From assembly GCF_012034205.1 (NCBI RefSeq), contig NZ_JAATEM010000014.1, forward strand, positions 1-64,000: a stretch of 64,000 bases of DNA, in the 5' to 3' direction. This stretch comes from Streptomyces composti (GTDB lineage: Bacteria > Actinomycetota > Actinomycetes > Streptomycetales > Streptomycetaceae). A model generated the notes under the pieces. The model saw only the letters and a list, made by a program, of their open reading frames with translations. It did not search any database and was not told the origin of the DNA. Made by a program: the position numbers and the translations under genes. This document shows, piece after piece, positions 38,185 through 46,223 of the stretch; positions within the stretch are counted from its first letter, which is position 1, and each line of letters starts with the position of its first letter.

Positions 38185-38997
38185 GTGAAAAAGCTCTCCG
38201 CACGACGACGCCACCCGGCGGCGGCGCTCGTCGTCCTACTCCTCGCGCTGGCATGCACCGGGGGGCTGTACGCCGTGTTCGCGCCCGCGGACAAGGCGCA
38301 GGCCGACGAAACCGCCCAGTCCCTGACCATCGAGGAGGGGAAGAAGCTCTACGCGGTCGACTGCGCCAGCTGCCACGGCACCGGCGGTCAGGGCACCTCC
38401 GACGGGCCGAGCCTGGTGGGCGTGGGCGCCGCGGCCGTGGACTTCCAGGTGGGCACCGGCCGCATGCCGGCCGCCACCTCGCAGGGCGCGCAGATCCCGC
38501 GCAAGAAGCCGGTCTACACCCAGGCCGAGATCGACGCGCTGGCGGCGTACGTCGCCTCCCTCGGCGCCGGCCCGGCCATCCCGGCCGAGTCGCAGTACAG
38601 CCCCGAGGGTGCCGACATCGCCAAGGGCGGCGAACTGTTCCGCAACAACTGCGCGCAGTGCCACAACTTCACCGGCAAGGGCGGCGCCCTGACCCACGGC
38701 AAGTACGCGCCGAACCTCGAGGACGTCGACCCGAAGCACATCTACGAGGCCATGCTCACCGGCCCGCAGAACATGCCTTCGTTCCCCGACAGCACCCTGT
38801 CGGAGCAGAACAAGAAGGACATCATCGCGTACCTGGACGAGGTCAACAGCCAGGACACCGAGAACCCCGGCGGCCTTGAGCTGGGCGGGCTCGGCCCGGT
38901 CAGCGAGGGTCTGTTCGGCTGGATCTTCGGTCTCGGCGGTCTGATCGCCGTCGCAGTGTGGGTCGCCGCTCGGACCGCAAAGGCCAAGAAGTCATGA
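38185..38997 (+). CDS. qcrC: Dihaem cytochrome c subunit of the bc1 complex
   Basis: 270 residues. An N-terminal signal or anchor helix (about 12-32) is followed by two cytochrome c domains with CASCH (about 59) and CAQCH (about 155), and a C-terminal membrane anchor (about 240-263). The dihaem form is characteristic of actinobacteria and lets bc1 pass electrons directly to the aa3 oxidase without soluble cytochrome c. The GTG start has GGGGTAA upstream. The stop overlaps the qcrA ATG as ATGA. Confidence 0.95.
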   Translation: MKKLSARRRHPAAALVVLLLALACTGGLYAVFAPADKAQADETAQSLTIEEGKKLYAVDCASCHGTGGQGTSDGPSLVGVGAAAVDFQVGTGRMPAATSQGAQIPRKKPVYTQAEIDALAAYVASLGAGPAIPAESQYSPEGADIAKGGELFRNNCAQCHNFTGKGGALTHGKYAPNLEDVDPKHIYEAMLTGPQNMPSFPDSTLSEQNKKDIIAYLDEVNSQDTENPGGLELGGLGPVSEGLFGWIFGLGGLIAVAVWVAARTAKAKKS

Positions 38998-40049
38998 GTA
39001 GCCAAATTCCAGAAGAGAACCTGCCCGCAGCGCAGGACACCGCCCACGGCGCGGTAGGTGTGGCGGACGAGAAGAACCCGTTCGCCGACCCGGGGCTGCC
39101 GCCTCACGAGCACCGCAGGCAGGACATCGACGAGCGGGCCGCCAAGCGGTCCGAGCGCACGGTCGCCCTGCTGTTCACGGTCTCGATGCTGGCCACCATC
39201 GGCTTCATCGCCGCCTTCGTGGCGATCCCGGTCGACAAGATCGTCTACATCTTCCCGTTCGGTCACGTCAGCGCGCTGAACTTCGCGCTCGGTGTGACGC
39301 TCGGCGTCTCCCTGTTCACCATCGGCGCCGGCGCGGTCCACTGGGCCCGCACGCTGATGTCCGACGAGGAGCTGACCGACGAGCGGCACGCGATCGAGGC
39401 CGAGCCCGAGGTCCGTGCCAAGGTCATGGACGACTTCCGCCAGGGCGCGAAGGAGTCCCAGCTCGGCCGGCGCAAGCTCATCCGCAACACCATGTTCGGC
39501 GCGCTGGCCGTGGTGCCGCTGTCCGGCGTCGTGCTGCTGCGCGAACTGGGCCCGCTGCCCGAGGACAAGCTGCGTCACACCCTGTGGTCAAAGGGCAAGC
39601 TGCTCATCAACCAGAACACCGGGGAGCCGATGCGCCCCTCGGACATCGTGACCGGCTCCCTCACCTTCGCCAAGCCGGAGGGCCTCGAGGAGCACGACCA
39701 CGACTTCAACAACGAGATCGCCAAGGCCGCCCTGATGCTCGTCCGCATCCAGCCGGAGGACATCAAGGACAAGCGCACGATGGAGTGGGGACACGAGGGC
39801 ATCCTCGCGTACTCGAAGATCTGCACCCACGTCGGTTGCCCGATCTCCCTGTACGAGCAGCAGACGCACCACGTGCTCTGCCCCTGCCACCAGTCCACCT
39901 TCGACCTCTCCGACGGTGCCAAGGTGATCTTCGGTCCCGCCGGTCACGCTCTCCCGCAGCTGCGGATCGGCGTGAACGACGAGGGCTACCTCGAAGCGCT
40001 CAGTGACTTCGAAGAGCCCGTCGGTCCTGCATTCTGGGAGCGCGGATGA
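38994..40049 (+). CDS. qcrA: Rieske iron-sulfur subunit of the bc1 complex
   Basis: 351 residues. A charged N-terminus is followed by three membrane helices (about 60-82, 92-112, 165-185; actinobacterial Rieske proteins have three instead of one). The 2Fe-2S ligands are in CTHVGCP (about 276) and CPCHQSTFDL (about 296). It transfers electrons from menaquinol to qcrC. The ATG overlaps the qcrC stop, and the stop overlaps the qcrB start. Confidence 0.95.
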   Translation: MSSQIPEENLPAAQDTAHGAVGVADEKNPFADPGLPPHEHRRQDIDERAAKRSERTVALLFTVSMLATIGFIAAFVAIPVDKIVYIFPFGHVSALNFALGVTLGVSLFTIGAGAVHWARTLMSDEELTDERHAIEAEPEVRAKVMDDFRQGAKESQLGRRKLIRNTMFGALAVVPLSGVVLLRELGPLPEDKLRHTLWSKGKLLINQNTGEPMRPSDIVTGSLTFAKPEGLEEHDHDFNNEIAKAALMLVRIQPEDIKDKRTMEWGHEGILAYSKICTHVGCPISLYEQQTHHVLCPCHQSTFDLSDGAKVIFGPAGHALPQLRIGVNDEGYLEALSDFEEPVGPAFWERG

Positions 40050-41683
40050 GCACCAACACCAGCACACAGCCCCGCTCTCGCGGGAAGGCACCGGCCGGCG
40101 AGCGCGTCGCCGACTGGGCCGACGGCCGGCTCGGGATCTACTCCCTGGCCAAGGCCAACATGCGCAAGATCTTCCCGGACCACTGGTCCTTCATGCTGGG
40201 TGAGATCTGCCTGTACAGCTTCATCATCATCATCCTCACGGGTGTGTATCTGACGCTGTTCTTCCACCCGTCGATGAACGAGGTGGAGTACCACGGCAGC
40301 TACATCCCGATGCAGGGCCAGCTGATGTCGGAGGCGTACGCCTCCACGCTGCGGATCAGCTTCGACGTCCGGGGCGGTCTGCTCATCCGGCAGATCCACC
40401 ACTGGGCCGCGGTCGTCTTCCTCGCTGGCATGTTCGTGCACATGATGCGCGTCTTCTTCACCGGCGCGTTCCGCAAGCCGCGTGAGATCAACTGGCTGTT
40501 CGGCTTCCTGCTGTTCGTGCTCGGCATGTTCACCGGCTTCACCGGCTACTCGCTGCCGGACGACCTGCTCTCCGGCACCGGTGTCCGCTTCACCCAGGGC
40601 GCGATCCTGTCCGTGCCGATCGTCGGCACGTACATCTCGATGTTCCTGTTCGGCGGGGAGTTCCCCGGGACCGACTTCGTCGCCCGGTTCTACTCGATCC
40701 ACATCCTGCTGCTGCCGGGCATCATGCTCGGTCTGGTGGTCGGCCACCTGATCCTGGTCTTCTACCACAAGCACACGCAGTTCGCGGGTCCCGGACGGAC
40801 CAACAAGAACGTCGTCGGCATGCCGCTGCTGCCGGTGTACATGGCCAAGGCGGGGGGCTTCTTCTTCCTGGTCTTCGGCTTCATCGCGCTGATCGCCGGC
40901 ATCGCCTCGATCAACCCGATCTGGAACCTGGGCCCGTACCGCCCGGACATGGTCTCCACCGGAGCCCAGCCCGACTGGTACATGGGCTTCGCCGAGGGTC
41001 TGGTCCGCGCCATGCCCGGCTGGGAGATCAACTTCTGGGGCCACACCCTGGTCCTGGGCGTGTTCATCCCGCTGGTGCTGTTCGGCCTCTTCCTCGGGGT
41101 CATCGCCCTGTACCCGTTCATCGAGTCCTGGGTCACCGGGGACAAGCGCGAGCACCACATCCTGGACCGCCCGCGCAACGCCCCGACCCGCACGGCCTTC
41201 GGTGTCGCCTGGGTCACCGGCTACATGATCATGCTGATCGGCGGTGGCAACGACATCATCGCCACGCACTTCAACCTCTCGATCAACGCGGTCACCTGGT
41301 TCGTCCGGATCGGGTTCTTCGCCGGCCCGGTCGTCGCGTTCATCATCACCAAGCGGATCTGCCTGGGCCTGCAGCGCCGGGACCGGGAGAAGGTGCTGCA
41401 CGGCCGCGAGTCGGGCATCATCAAGCGCCTGCCGCACGGTGAGTTCATCGAGGTGCACGAGCCGCTCAGCCAGGAGGCCCTGTACACGCTCACCGCGCAC
41501 GAGCAGTACAAGCCGGTGGAGATCGGCCCGACGGTCGACGAGCACGGTGTCGAGCGCAAGGTGAAGGGCACCGAGAAGCTGCGCGCCAAGCTCAGCAAGG
41601 CGTACTACGGCGAGGAGTCCCAGATTCCGAAGCCGACCGTCGAGGAGTACAACGAGATCACGAGCGGCCACGGCCACCACTGA
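40046..41683 (+). CDS. qcrB: Cytochrome b subunit of the bc1 complex
   Basis: 545 residues with eight membrane helices. Haem ligand regions are [17 protein letters not shown] and [10 protein letters not shown]...[10 protein letters not shown]. The quinol-site tetrapeptide appears as PDWY instead of PEWY, as in actinobacteria. The C-terminal 120 residues are hydrophilic and extend beyond the mitochondrial-type protein. It starts within qcrA (ATGA overlap) and ends the operon at a terminator. Confidence 0.95.
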   Translation: MSTNTSTQPRSRGKAPAGERVADWADGRLGIYSLAKANMRKIFPDHWSFMLGEICLYSFIIIILTGVYLTLFFHPSMNEVEYHGSYIPMQGQLMSEAYASTLRISFDVRGGLLIRQIHHWAAVVFLAGMFVHMMRVFFTGAFRKPREINWLFGFLLFVLGMFTGFTGYSLPDDLLSGTGVRFTQGAILSVPIVGTYISMFLFGGEFPGTDFVARFYSIHILLLPGIMLGLVVGHLILVFYHKHTQFAGPGRTNKNVVGMPLLPVYMAKAGGFFFLVFGFIALIAGIASINPIWNLGPYRPDMVSTGAQPDWYMGFAEGLVRAMPGWEINFWGHTLVLGVFIPLVLFGLFLGVIALYPFIESWVTGDKREHHILDRPRNAPTRTAFGVAWVTGYMIMLIGGGNDIIATHFNLSINAVTWFVRIGFFAGPVVAFIITKRICLGLQRRDREKVLHGRESGIIKRLPHGEFIEVHEPLSQEALYTLTAHEQYKPVEIGPTVDEHGVERKVKGTEKLRAKLSKAYYGEESQIPKPTVEEYNEITSGHGHH

Positions 41684-41704
41684 TCGCTGCACTCGCCACC
41701 TGCA

Positions 41705-41736
41705 GGGGCCCCGTCCGGTCTGCGGACGGGGCCCTT
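41705..41736 (+). terminator. Terminator of the ctaE-qcrCAB operon
   Basis: GGGCCCCGTCCG and CGGACGGGGCCC (arms about 41706-41717 and 41723-41734) pair perfectly with a 5-nt loop, followed by TTC, just past qcrB. Confidence 0.88.
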
Positions 41737-41755
41737 CGGCATGCCCCGGGCTGGA

Positions 41756-41761
41756 TAGGGT
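41756..41761 (+). promoter_or_regulatory. Candidate -10 of trpD
   Basis: TAGGGT lies 44 nt before the trpD ATG, directly after the qcr terminator. It gives a leader of about 38 nt that includes the ribosome site ATCAGGAGC. Confidence 0.5.
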
Positions 41762-41805
41762 GGTGCCCGGGAGTTCTGGAACGTCTACGACCATCAGGAG
41801 CGGCT

Positions 41806-42870
41806 ATGAGCGCTGTGACCCCCGCTGGAGGCGACACTGCGGCGGGCCGCTCCTGGCCCGCCCTGCTGAACGGGCTGCTGGAGGGCAGGGACCTCAGCGC
41901 CGACGACACCGCCTGGGCGATGGACCTGATCATGCGGGGCGAGGCCACCGACGCGCAGATCGCCGGATTCGTGGTGTCGCTGCGTGCCAAGGGCGAGACG
42001 GTCGAGGAGATCACCGGCTGCGTCCGGGCCCTGTACGAGCACGCCAACGTCATCGAGGTGCCCGGCGAGACCGTGGACATCGTCGGCACCGGCGGCGACG
42101 GCGCCCGGACCGTCAACATCTCCACGATGTCCTCGATCGTGGTCGCCGGCACCGGCGCCAAGGTGGTCAAGCACGGCAACCGGGCCGCCTCCTCGGCCTC
42201 GGGCGCCTCCGACGTCCTGGAGAAGCTCGGCGTCAATCTGGAGCTGACCCCGCGACGGGTGGCCGAGGTCGCCGAGGAGGCCGGGATCACCTTCTGCTTC
42301 GCGGTGAAGTTCCACCCCGCGCTGCGCCATGTGGCCGCCGCCCGCTCACAGCTGGGCATCCGCACCGTGTTCAACTTCCTCGGACCGCTGGCCAACCCCG
42401 CCCGGGTGAGGTGCCAGGCGGTGGGCGTCGCCGACCCGCGGATGGCGCCCATCATGGCGGGCGTGTTCGCCGAGCGGGGCAACTCCTCGCTGGTGTTCCG
42501 CGGCGACGACGGGCTGGACGAGCTGACCACCACCGCCACCTCCCGGGTGTGGGTGGTCCGCGACGGCACGGTCACCGAGGAGACCTTCGACCCGCGGGAC
42601 GTGGGCATCGAGCTGGTGCCCGTCGAGGCGCTGCGCGGCGCCGACGCCTCCTACAACGCGGAGGTCGCCCGGCGGGTTCTCGACGGCGAGCGGGGCCCGG
42701 TGCGTGACGCGGTGCTGCTGAACTCCGCGGCGGCGCTGGTCGCGCTGCGGCCGGGCAGCGGGTCGCTCACCGAGCAGATCCGGGCCGGGATCGAGCAGGC
42801 CGCCGAGTCGATCGACTCCGGCGCCGCCCGGCGCGTGCTGGAACGCTGGGTGGCCGTCAGCAACGCCTGA
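41806..42870 (+). CDS. trpD: Anthranilate phosphoribosyltransferase
   Basis: 354 residues. It converts anthranilate and PRPP to phosphoribosylanthranilate in tryptophan synthesis. Signatures are [18 protein letters not shown] (about 90), [21 protein letters not shown] (first 20 are enough) and [19 protein letters not shown] precedes the ATG. It stands alone, away from other trp genes, as is usual in streptomycetes and mycobacteria, and is followed by its own hairpin. Confidence 0.95.
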   Translation: MSAVTPAGGDTAAGRSWPALLNGLLEGRDLSADDTAWAMDLIMRGEATDAQIAGFVVSLRAKGETVEEITGCVRALYEHANVIEVPGETVDIVGTGGDGARTVNISTMSSIVVAGTGAKVVKHGNRAASSASGASDVLEKLGVNLELTPRRVAEVAEEAGITFCFAVKFHPALRHVAAARSQLGIRTVFNFLGPLANPARVRCQAVGVADPRMAPIMAGVFAERGNSSLVFRGDDGLDELTTTATSRVWVVRDGTVTEETFDPRDVGIELVPVEALRGADASYNAEVARRVLDGERGPVRDAVLLNSAAALVALRPGSGSLTEQIRAGIEQAAESIDSGAARRVLERWVAVSNA

Positions 42871-42880
42871 CGCCCACGGA

Positions 42881-42918
42881 CGATGTCCCGCGATCCGGAC
42901 ACGGGTTGCGGGACATCG
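42881..42918 (+). terminator. Hairpin terminator after trpD
   Basis: CGATGTCCCGC (42881-42891) and GCGGGACATCG (42908-42918) are perfect inverted repeats ten nt past the trpD stop. It separates trpD from the riboswitch leader. Confidence 0.8.
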
Positions 42919-42943
42919 CCGTGATCGCCTACGTTCCTGTCCA

Positions 42944-43060
42944 GGTCATGAGTGACAGTCATCAGGCCCCGGCCGACTGTCCGGCAACCCTCCGTCCGTG
43001 GCGGGGTGCCCCGGGTGAAGACCAGGCCGTACGGCAGCAAGGCCTACGGCAAGCGCGGAC
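42944..43060 (+). ncRNA. SAM-IV riboswitch
   Basis: The leader matches the SAM-IV aptamer of Actinomycetales as I know it. P1 is GGTC (42944-42947) with GACC (43020-43023). GGTCATGAGTGACAG opens the core, CCGGCAACCCTCC occurs at about 42981-42993, and GGGGTGCCCCGGGTGA closes it near 43003-43018. The segment after P1 (ACGGCAGCAAGGCCTACGGC) can form the extra 3' structure typical of this class. It should bind S-adenosylmethionine and control the genes downstream. The exact 3' limit is approximate. Confidence 0.9.
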
Positions 43061-43100
43061 CCCTCGCGACACCAGGGGTCCTGGTCCATCGAGGGAGTCT
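43057..43100 (+). promoter_or_regulatory. Expression platform of the SAM-IV riboswitch
   Basis: Competing pairings are visible. GGACCCCT (43057-43064) can pair with AGGGGTCC (43074-43081). CCCTCG (43061-43066) can instead pair with CGAGGG (43090-43095), the ribosome site of the mini-ORF. CCTGGTC (43080-43086) is complementary to GACCAGG (43020-43026), which contains the 3' strand of P1. This fits translational control: with SAM bound, P1 forms and the ribosome site is free to be sequestered. Confidence 0.6.
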
Positions 43101-43103
43101 TCC

Positions 43104-43124
43104 GTGAGCAAGCGAATGCGCTAG
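43104..43124 (+). CDS. Six-codon mini-ORF (MSKRMR) after the riboswitch
   Basis: GTG AGC AAG CGA ATG CGC TAG, preceded by CGAGGGAG with eight nt spacing, gives the peptide MSKRMR. The stop is about 90 nt before the main gene. It is the first start codon with a ribosome site after the riboswitch platform. It could be a leader peptide whose translation, set by SAM, affects the next gene, or a chance start. Four of the six residues are Lys, Arg or Met. Confidence 0.45.
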   Translation: MSKRMR

Positions 43125-43215
43125 GGCCGTTTTCCCGGCCCGCCTCCGCACACCTTCTTCTCGTCGTTCTTCTCCGCCGGTGCCGTGTTCCCGGCTGCCC
43201 TCACGGGAGTTCTCC

Positions 43216-44583
43216 ATGTCTGTCCTCACCCCTGCCGCCGACGTGTCCGTCTGTGCCCCGCTGCCCGTTCTGGGGCGGGATGTCACCGTCCCGCTCGTCA
43301 CCGGCGGCGAGGTCACCTACGCGGCGCTCGACTACGCCGCCAGCGCCCCCGCCCTCCAGCGCGTCTGGGACGACGTCGCCGCCTACGCCCCGTACTACGG
43401 CAGCGTGCACCGCGGCGCCGGATACCTCTCCCAGCTCTCCACCGACCTGTTCGAGAACTCCCGCAGGACCGTCGCCGAGTTCCTCGACTGCCGCGCGGAC
43501 GACCAGGTCGTCTTCACCCGGTCCACCACCGACTCCCTCAACCTGCTCGCCTCCGCGCTGCCCGCCGGCTGCCAGGTCTTCGTCTTCGAGACCGAGCACC
43601 ACGCGTCGCTGCTGCCCTGGCGCGAGGCCCGGGTCACCTGCCTGGACGCGCCGGACAGCCCGCGACGGGCCGTTCAGACCCTGGAGCGGGCGCTCGCCGC
43701 CCGCGACCCGCACGGCCCGGCCCTGGTCTGCGTCACCGGCGCCTCCAACGTCACGGGGGAGCTGTGGCCGGTGCGGGAACTGGCCGCCGCCGCCCACGCG
43801 CACGGCGCCCGGATCGTGCTGGACGCGGCCCAGCTCGCCCCGCACCACCCGGTGAGCGTCCGCGACCTGGACGTCGACTGGGTCGCCTTCTCCGGGCACA
43901 AGCTCTACGCACCCTTCGGCTCCGGCGTCCTCGCCGGACGGGCCGACTGGCTGCGCGCGGCCGAGCCGTACCTGGCGGGCGGCGGCGCCAGCCGCAAGGT
44001 CGGCCGCCGCGCGGACGGGGGAGTGGACGTCGAGTGGCACGAGGGCGCCGCCCGGCACGAGGCCGGCTCGCCCAACGTCATCGGCGCCTACGCCATCGCC
44101 TCCGCCTGCAAGGCGCTCACCGAGGCAGGCTTCGAGGCGCTGGTGGCGCGGGAGCAGTACCTGATCCGCCGGGTGCGGGAGGGACTGGCCGACGTGCCCG
44201 AGGTGCGCTTCCTTGCGCTGTTCGGCGAGGACGCCCCGCGCGTCGGCGTGCTGTCGTTCGTCGTCGACGGCTGGAACAGCTCCCACTTCGCCGCCGCGCT
44301 GTCCGCCGAGTACGGCATCGGTGTGCGGGACGGCCTCTTCTGCGCCCACCCGCTGGTGCGGACCCTGCTCGGTGCCGAGGACCGGGCCCAGGGCGAGTGC
44401 GGCGCCCCCGAGGCGGCACCGGGGGAGAAGTCCCTCAACGCCGTCCGCGTCAGCTTCGGCGCGGGCACCCCCGACGAACACGTCGACCGCTTCGTCACCG
44501 CCGTCAGGGAACTCGTCCGCGACGGCGCCCGCTGGACCTACCACACGGTCGACGGCCGCTGCGTCCCGGACACCTCGGCCTGA
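43216..44583 (+). CDS. Class V aminotransferase, cysteine desulfurase (SufS/Csd)-like
   Basis: 455 residues. PLP-fold landmarks are VVFTRSTTDSLNLLASAL, FETEHHASLLPW, VTGASNVTGE, VLDAAQLAPHHP, the PLP lysine in FSGHKLYAPFG (about 228) and the late VRDGLFCAHPL. In that last motif, Cys near 374 aligns with the active cysteine of group II desulfurases (VRTGHHCAQPL-like). The sequence begins with a 35-residue extension. The ATG at 43216 has ACGGGAG upstream. A SAM-IV riboswitch 150 nt upstream ties it to sulfur amino acid status. The precise substrate is not proven; no SufE or scaffold gene is adjacent. Confidence 0.85.
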   Translation: MSVLTPAADVSVCAPLPVLGRDVTVPLVTGGEVTYAALDYAASAPALQRVWDDVAAYAPYYGSVHRGAGYLSQLSTDLFENSRRTVAEFLDCRADDQVVFTRSTTDSLNLLASALPAGCQVFVFETEHHASLLPWREARVTCLDAPDSPRRAVQTLERALAARDPHGPALVCVTGASNVTGELWPVRELAAAAHAHGARIVLDAAQLAPHHPVSVRDLDVDWVAFSGHKLYAPFGSGVLAGRADWLRAAEPYLAGGGASRKVGRRADGGVDVEWHEGAARHEAGSPNVIGAYAIASACKALTEAGFEALVAREQYLIRRVREGLADVPEVRFLALFGEDAPRVGVLSFVVDGWNSSHFAAALSAEYGIGVRDGLFCAHPLVRTLLGAEDRAQGECGAPEAAPGEKSLNAVRVSFGAGTPDEHVDRFVTAVRELVRDGARWTYHTVDGRCVPDTSA

Positions 44584-44692
44584 GCGGGCCCGGCCGCCGG
44601 GGAGCGCTGCCCGGCGGCCGGAGCCGGGTGCCCGGCAGCAGGCGCTTGCGGGCAGGACCGCCCCGTGCGGGACGCGCCCGAAGCCGGCGGTC

Positions 44693-44974
44693 TCAGTTGT
44701 CCAGCCCGATGGCGAACGCCGCCTCCAGGTCGTGCTGGGAGTACGTCCGGAAGGCCACGTGCGTGTCGGTGGCCTCGACCCCCGGGATCTTGCTGATGCG
44801 GCCCGGGATGACCTCCGCCAGGTCCTCGTGGTCCTTCACCCGGACCATGGCGATGAGGTCGTAGGTGCCGGTCACGGAGAAGACCTCGCTGACGTTCTCC
44901 AGCGCGGCGATCTGCTCCGCGATCTCGGGGATCCGGTCCACGCTGGTCTTGATGAGGACGATCGCGGTGATCAC
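44693..44974 (-). CDS. Stand-alone Lrp/AsnC ligand-binding (RAM) domain protein
   Basis: 93 residues: MITAIVLIKTSVDRIPEIAE (first 20), then VFSVTGTYDLIAMVRVKDHEDLAEVI cut within the RAM fold, ending in a short helix. The helix-turn-helix of Lrp regulators is absent. Such proteins bind amino acids and oligomerise, and may co-regulate full-length Lrp proteins. The ATG overlaps the stop of the rhomboid gene (ATGA), so the two are coupled. Confidence 0.88.
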   Translation of the reverse strand: MITAIVLIKTSVDRIPEIAEQIAALENVSEVFSVTGTYDLIAMVRVKDHEDLAEVIPGRISKIPGVEATDTHVAFRTYSQHDLEAAFAIGLDN

Positions 44975-45714
44975 GGCTGGTTCTCTCCCTCGGAGGCCGG
45001 TGCAGGGGCGGCTTTCACTCTAGTCGCCCGGCCGAAGCCCACCCAGGCGACGAGGAAGCCCAGGCCGAAGCCCACCAGATGGGCCAGATAGGCCACCGAG
45101 GGGCCGTCCGGTGCCTGCTGCCGGGCCGCCGCCCACTGCAGCGCCGCCCAGAACGGCAGCACCACCCAGGCGGGCAGCCGCACCGGCAGGAAGAAGGCGA
45201 ACGGCAGCAGACTGGTGACCCGGGCGCGCGGGAACAGGAAGAGGAACGCGCCGAGGACCGCCGAGATCGCCCCGGAGGCGCCCACCAGGGGCTGCTCCGA
45301 GTGCGCGTTCGCCGCCGCGTACCCCAGCAGCGCGAGACAGCCGCAGCCGAGGCAGAAGAGGGTGAACCGCGCCCGCCCCATCCGCTTCTCGGTCATCACC
45401 CCGAAGACGTGGAGAAAGAGCATGTTGCCGAGCAGATGCACCCAGCTCGCGTGTACGAACAGGGCGGTGGCCGGGGTGAGCACCGCCGCCGGGGACCCCT
45501 CGAACAGCTCTGCGGGGATCACGCCCCAGCGCCTGAACCAGGTCTGCTGCGCCGCGAGCAGCTCCTCGCCCGCGCCGTACAGCGGATTGAGGCCGGAGGC
45601 CGGTCCGAGCAGGAAGACCGCGCAGCACAGGACGATCAGGGCGCGGGTCACCGGGGCCGTCGAGGCGCGGCCCGCCGCCCCTGCGGAGGCCGGCGCGCTC
45701 CAGATGCGGATCAT
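44971..45714 (-). CDS. Rhomboid-family intramembrane serine protease
   Basis: 247 residues, six or seven membrane helices. The catalytic Ser is in VGASGAISAVLG (about 146) and the catalytic His in AHLVGFGLGF (about 210). HLLGNMLFLHVFG carries the conserved loop and helix-2 histidine/asparagine. It cleaves membrane proteins within the bilayer; the target is unknown. ATG at 45714 is used; upstream frame is not protein-like. The RAM-domain gene follows with a 4-nt overlap. Confidence 0.9.
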   Translation of the reverse strand: MIRIWSAPASAGAAGRASTAPVTRALIVLCCAVFLLGPASGLNPLYGAGEELLAAQQTWFRRWGVIPAELFEGSPAAVLTPATALFVHASWVHLLGNMLFLHVFGVMTEKRMGRARFTLFCLGCGCLALLGYAAANAHSEQPLVGASGAISAVLGAFLFLFPRARVTSLLPFAFFLPVRLPAWVVLPFWAALQWAAARQQAPDGPSVAYLAHLVGFGLGFLVAWVGFGRATRVKAAPAPASEGENQP

Positions 45715-45800
45715 GGTTACAGAGCATGACGTAACCGGACGCGACCGCACAGAATGCCTCGCCGCCGTGGACGGGCGGGCGGCGGGGAGCCCCCAGGCCG

Positions 45801-45806
45801 TAGGGT
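45801..45806 (+). promoter_or_regulatory. -10 box upstream of the zinc-ribbon gene
   Basis: TAGGGT ends eight nt before an ATG at 45815. It implies either a leaderless start there or a 66-nt leader to the ATG at 45881. Confidence 0.5.
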
Positions 45807-45880
45807 TACGAGCCATGACGGACCGCGTGCGCGGGGCGTCACCGACAATGGAAGCCGAGAAGGAAAAGAGCCGAGGCACG

Positions 45881-46120
45881 ATGACGGTTCCCCTGCCGAC
45901 CGCCACGACGCGGTGGCGCTGCACGCTCTGCGGCAATCTCACCCGCTTCGACGTGACCCGCTCGTCGAAGGTCGTGGAGTACGTCCACCTCGATCTGGCC
46001 GGAGAGCCCAAGGTCGAGGAGCGCGAGGTGCTCAGTGAGACGATCGAGTCGGTGCGGTGCCGCTGGTGCAACGCCGTGGACCAGGTGGAACTCGTGGACA
46101 GGCCGGGTGCCGGCTCCTGA
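45881..46120 (+). CDS. Small zinc-ribbon protein
   Basis: 79 residues with two CxxC knuckles, WRCTLCGNLTRFDV and VRCRWCNAVDQVEL, flanking a central beta region. It is probably a zinc-binding domain protein of unknown role. Three in-frame ATGs exist (45815, 45848, 45881). I use 45881 because GAGG precedes it and the 22 codons before it have poorer third-position GC. The leaderless option at 45815 would give 101 residues. Confidence 0.75.
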   Translation: MTVPLPTATTRWRCTLCGNLTRFDVTRSSKVVEYVHLDLAGEPKVEEREVLSETIESVRCRWCNAVDQVELVDRPGAGS

Positions 46121-46178
46121 CGGAAGGGGCTCCCTCCCGCTCGAGCGACGTCGAGAGCGGGGCAGGGCCCCGCTGACG

Positions 46179-46200
46179 GCGACCCCGCTCGCGGGGTCGC
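46179..46200 (+). terminator. Hairpin after the zinc-ribbon gene
   Basis: GCGACCCCGC (46179-46188) and GCGGGGTCGC (46191-46200) pair perfectly; the real loop is four or more nt. It lies between the zinc-ribbon gene and the NYN gene. Confidence 0.6.
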
Positions 46201-46223
46201 ACACAGGCATTGGGGTGTGACGG

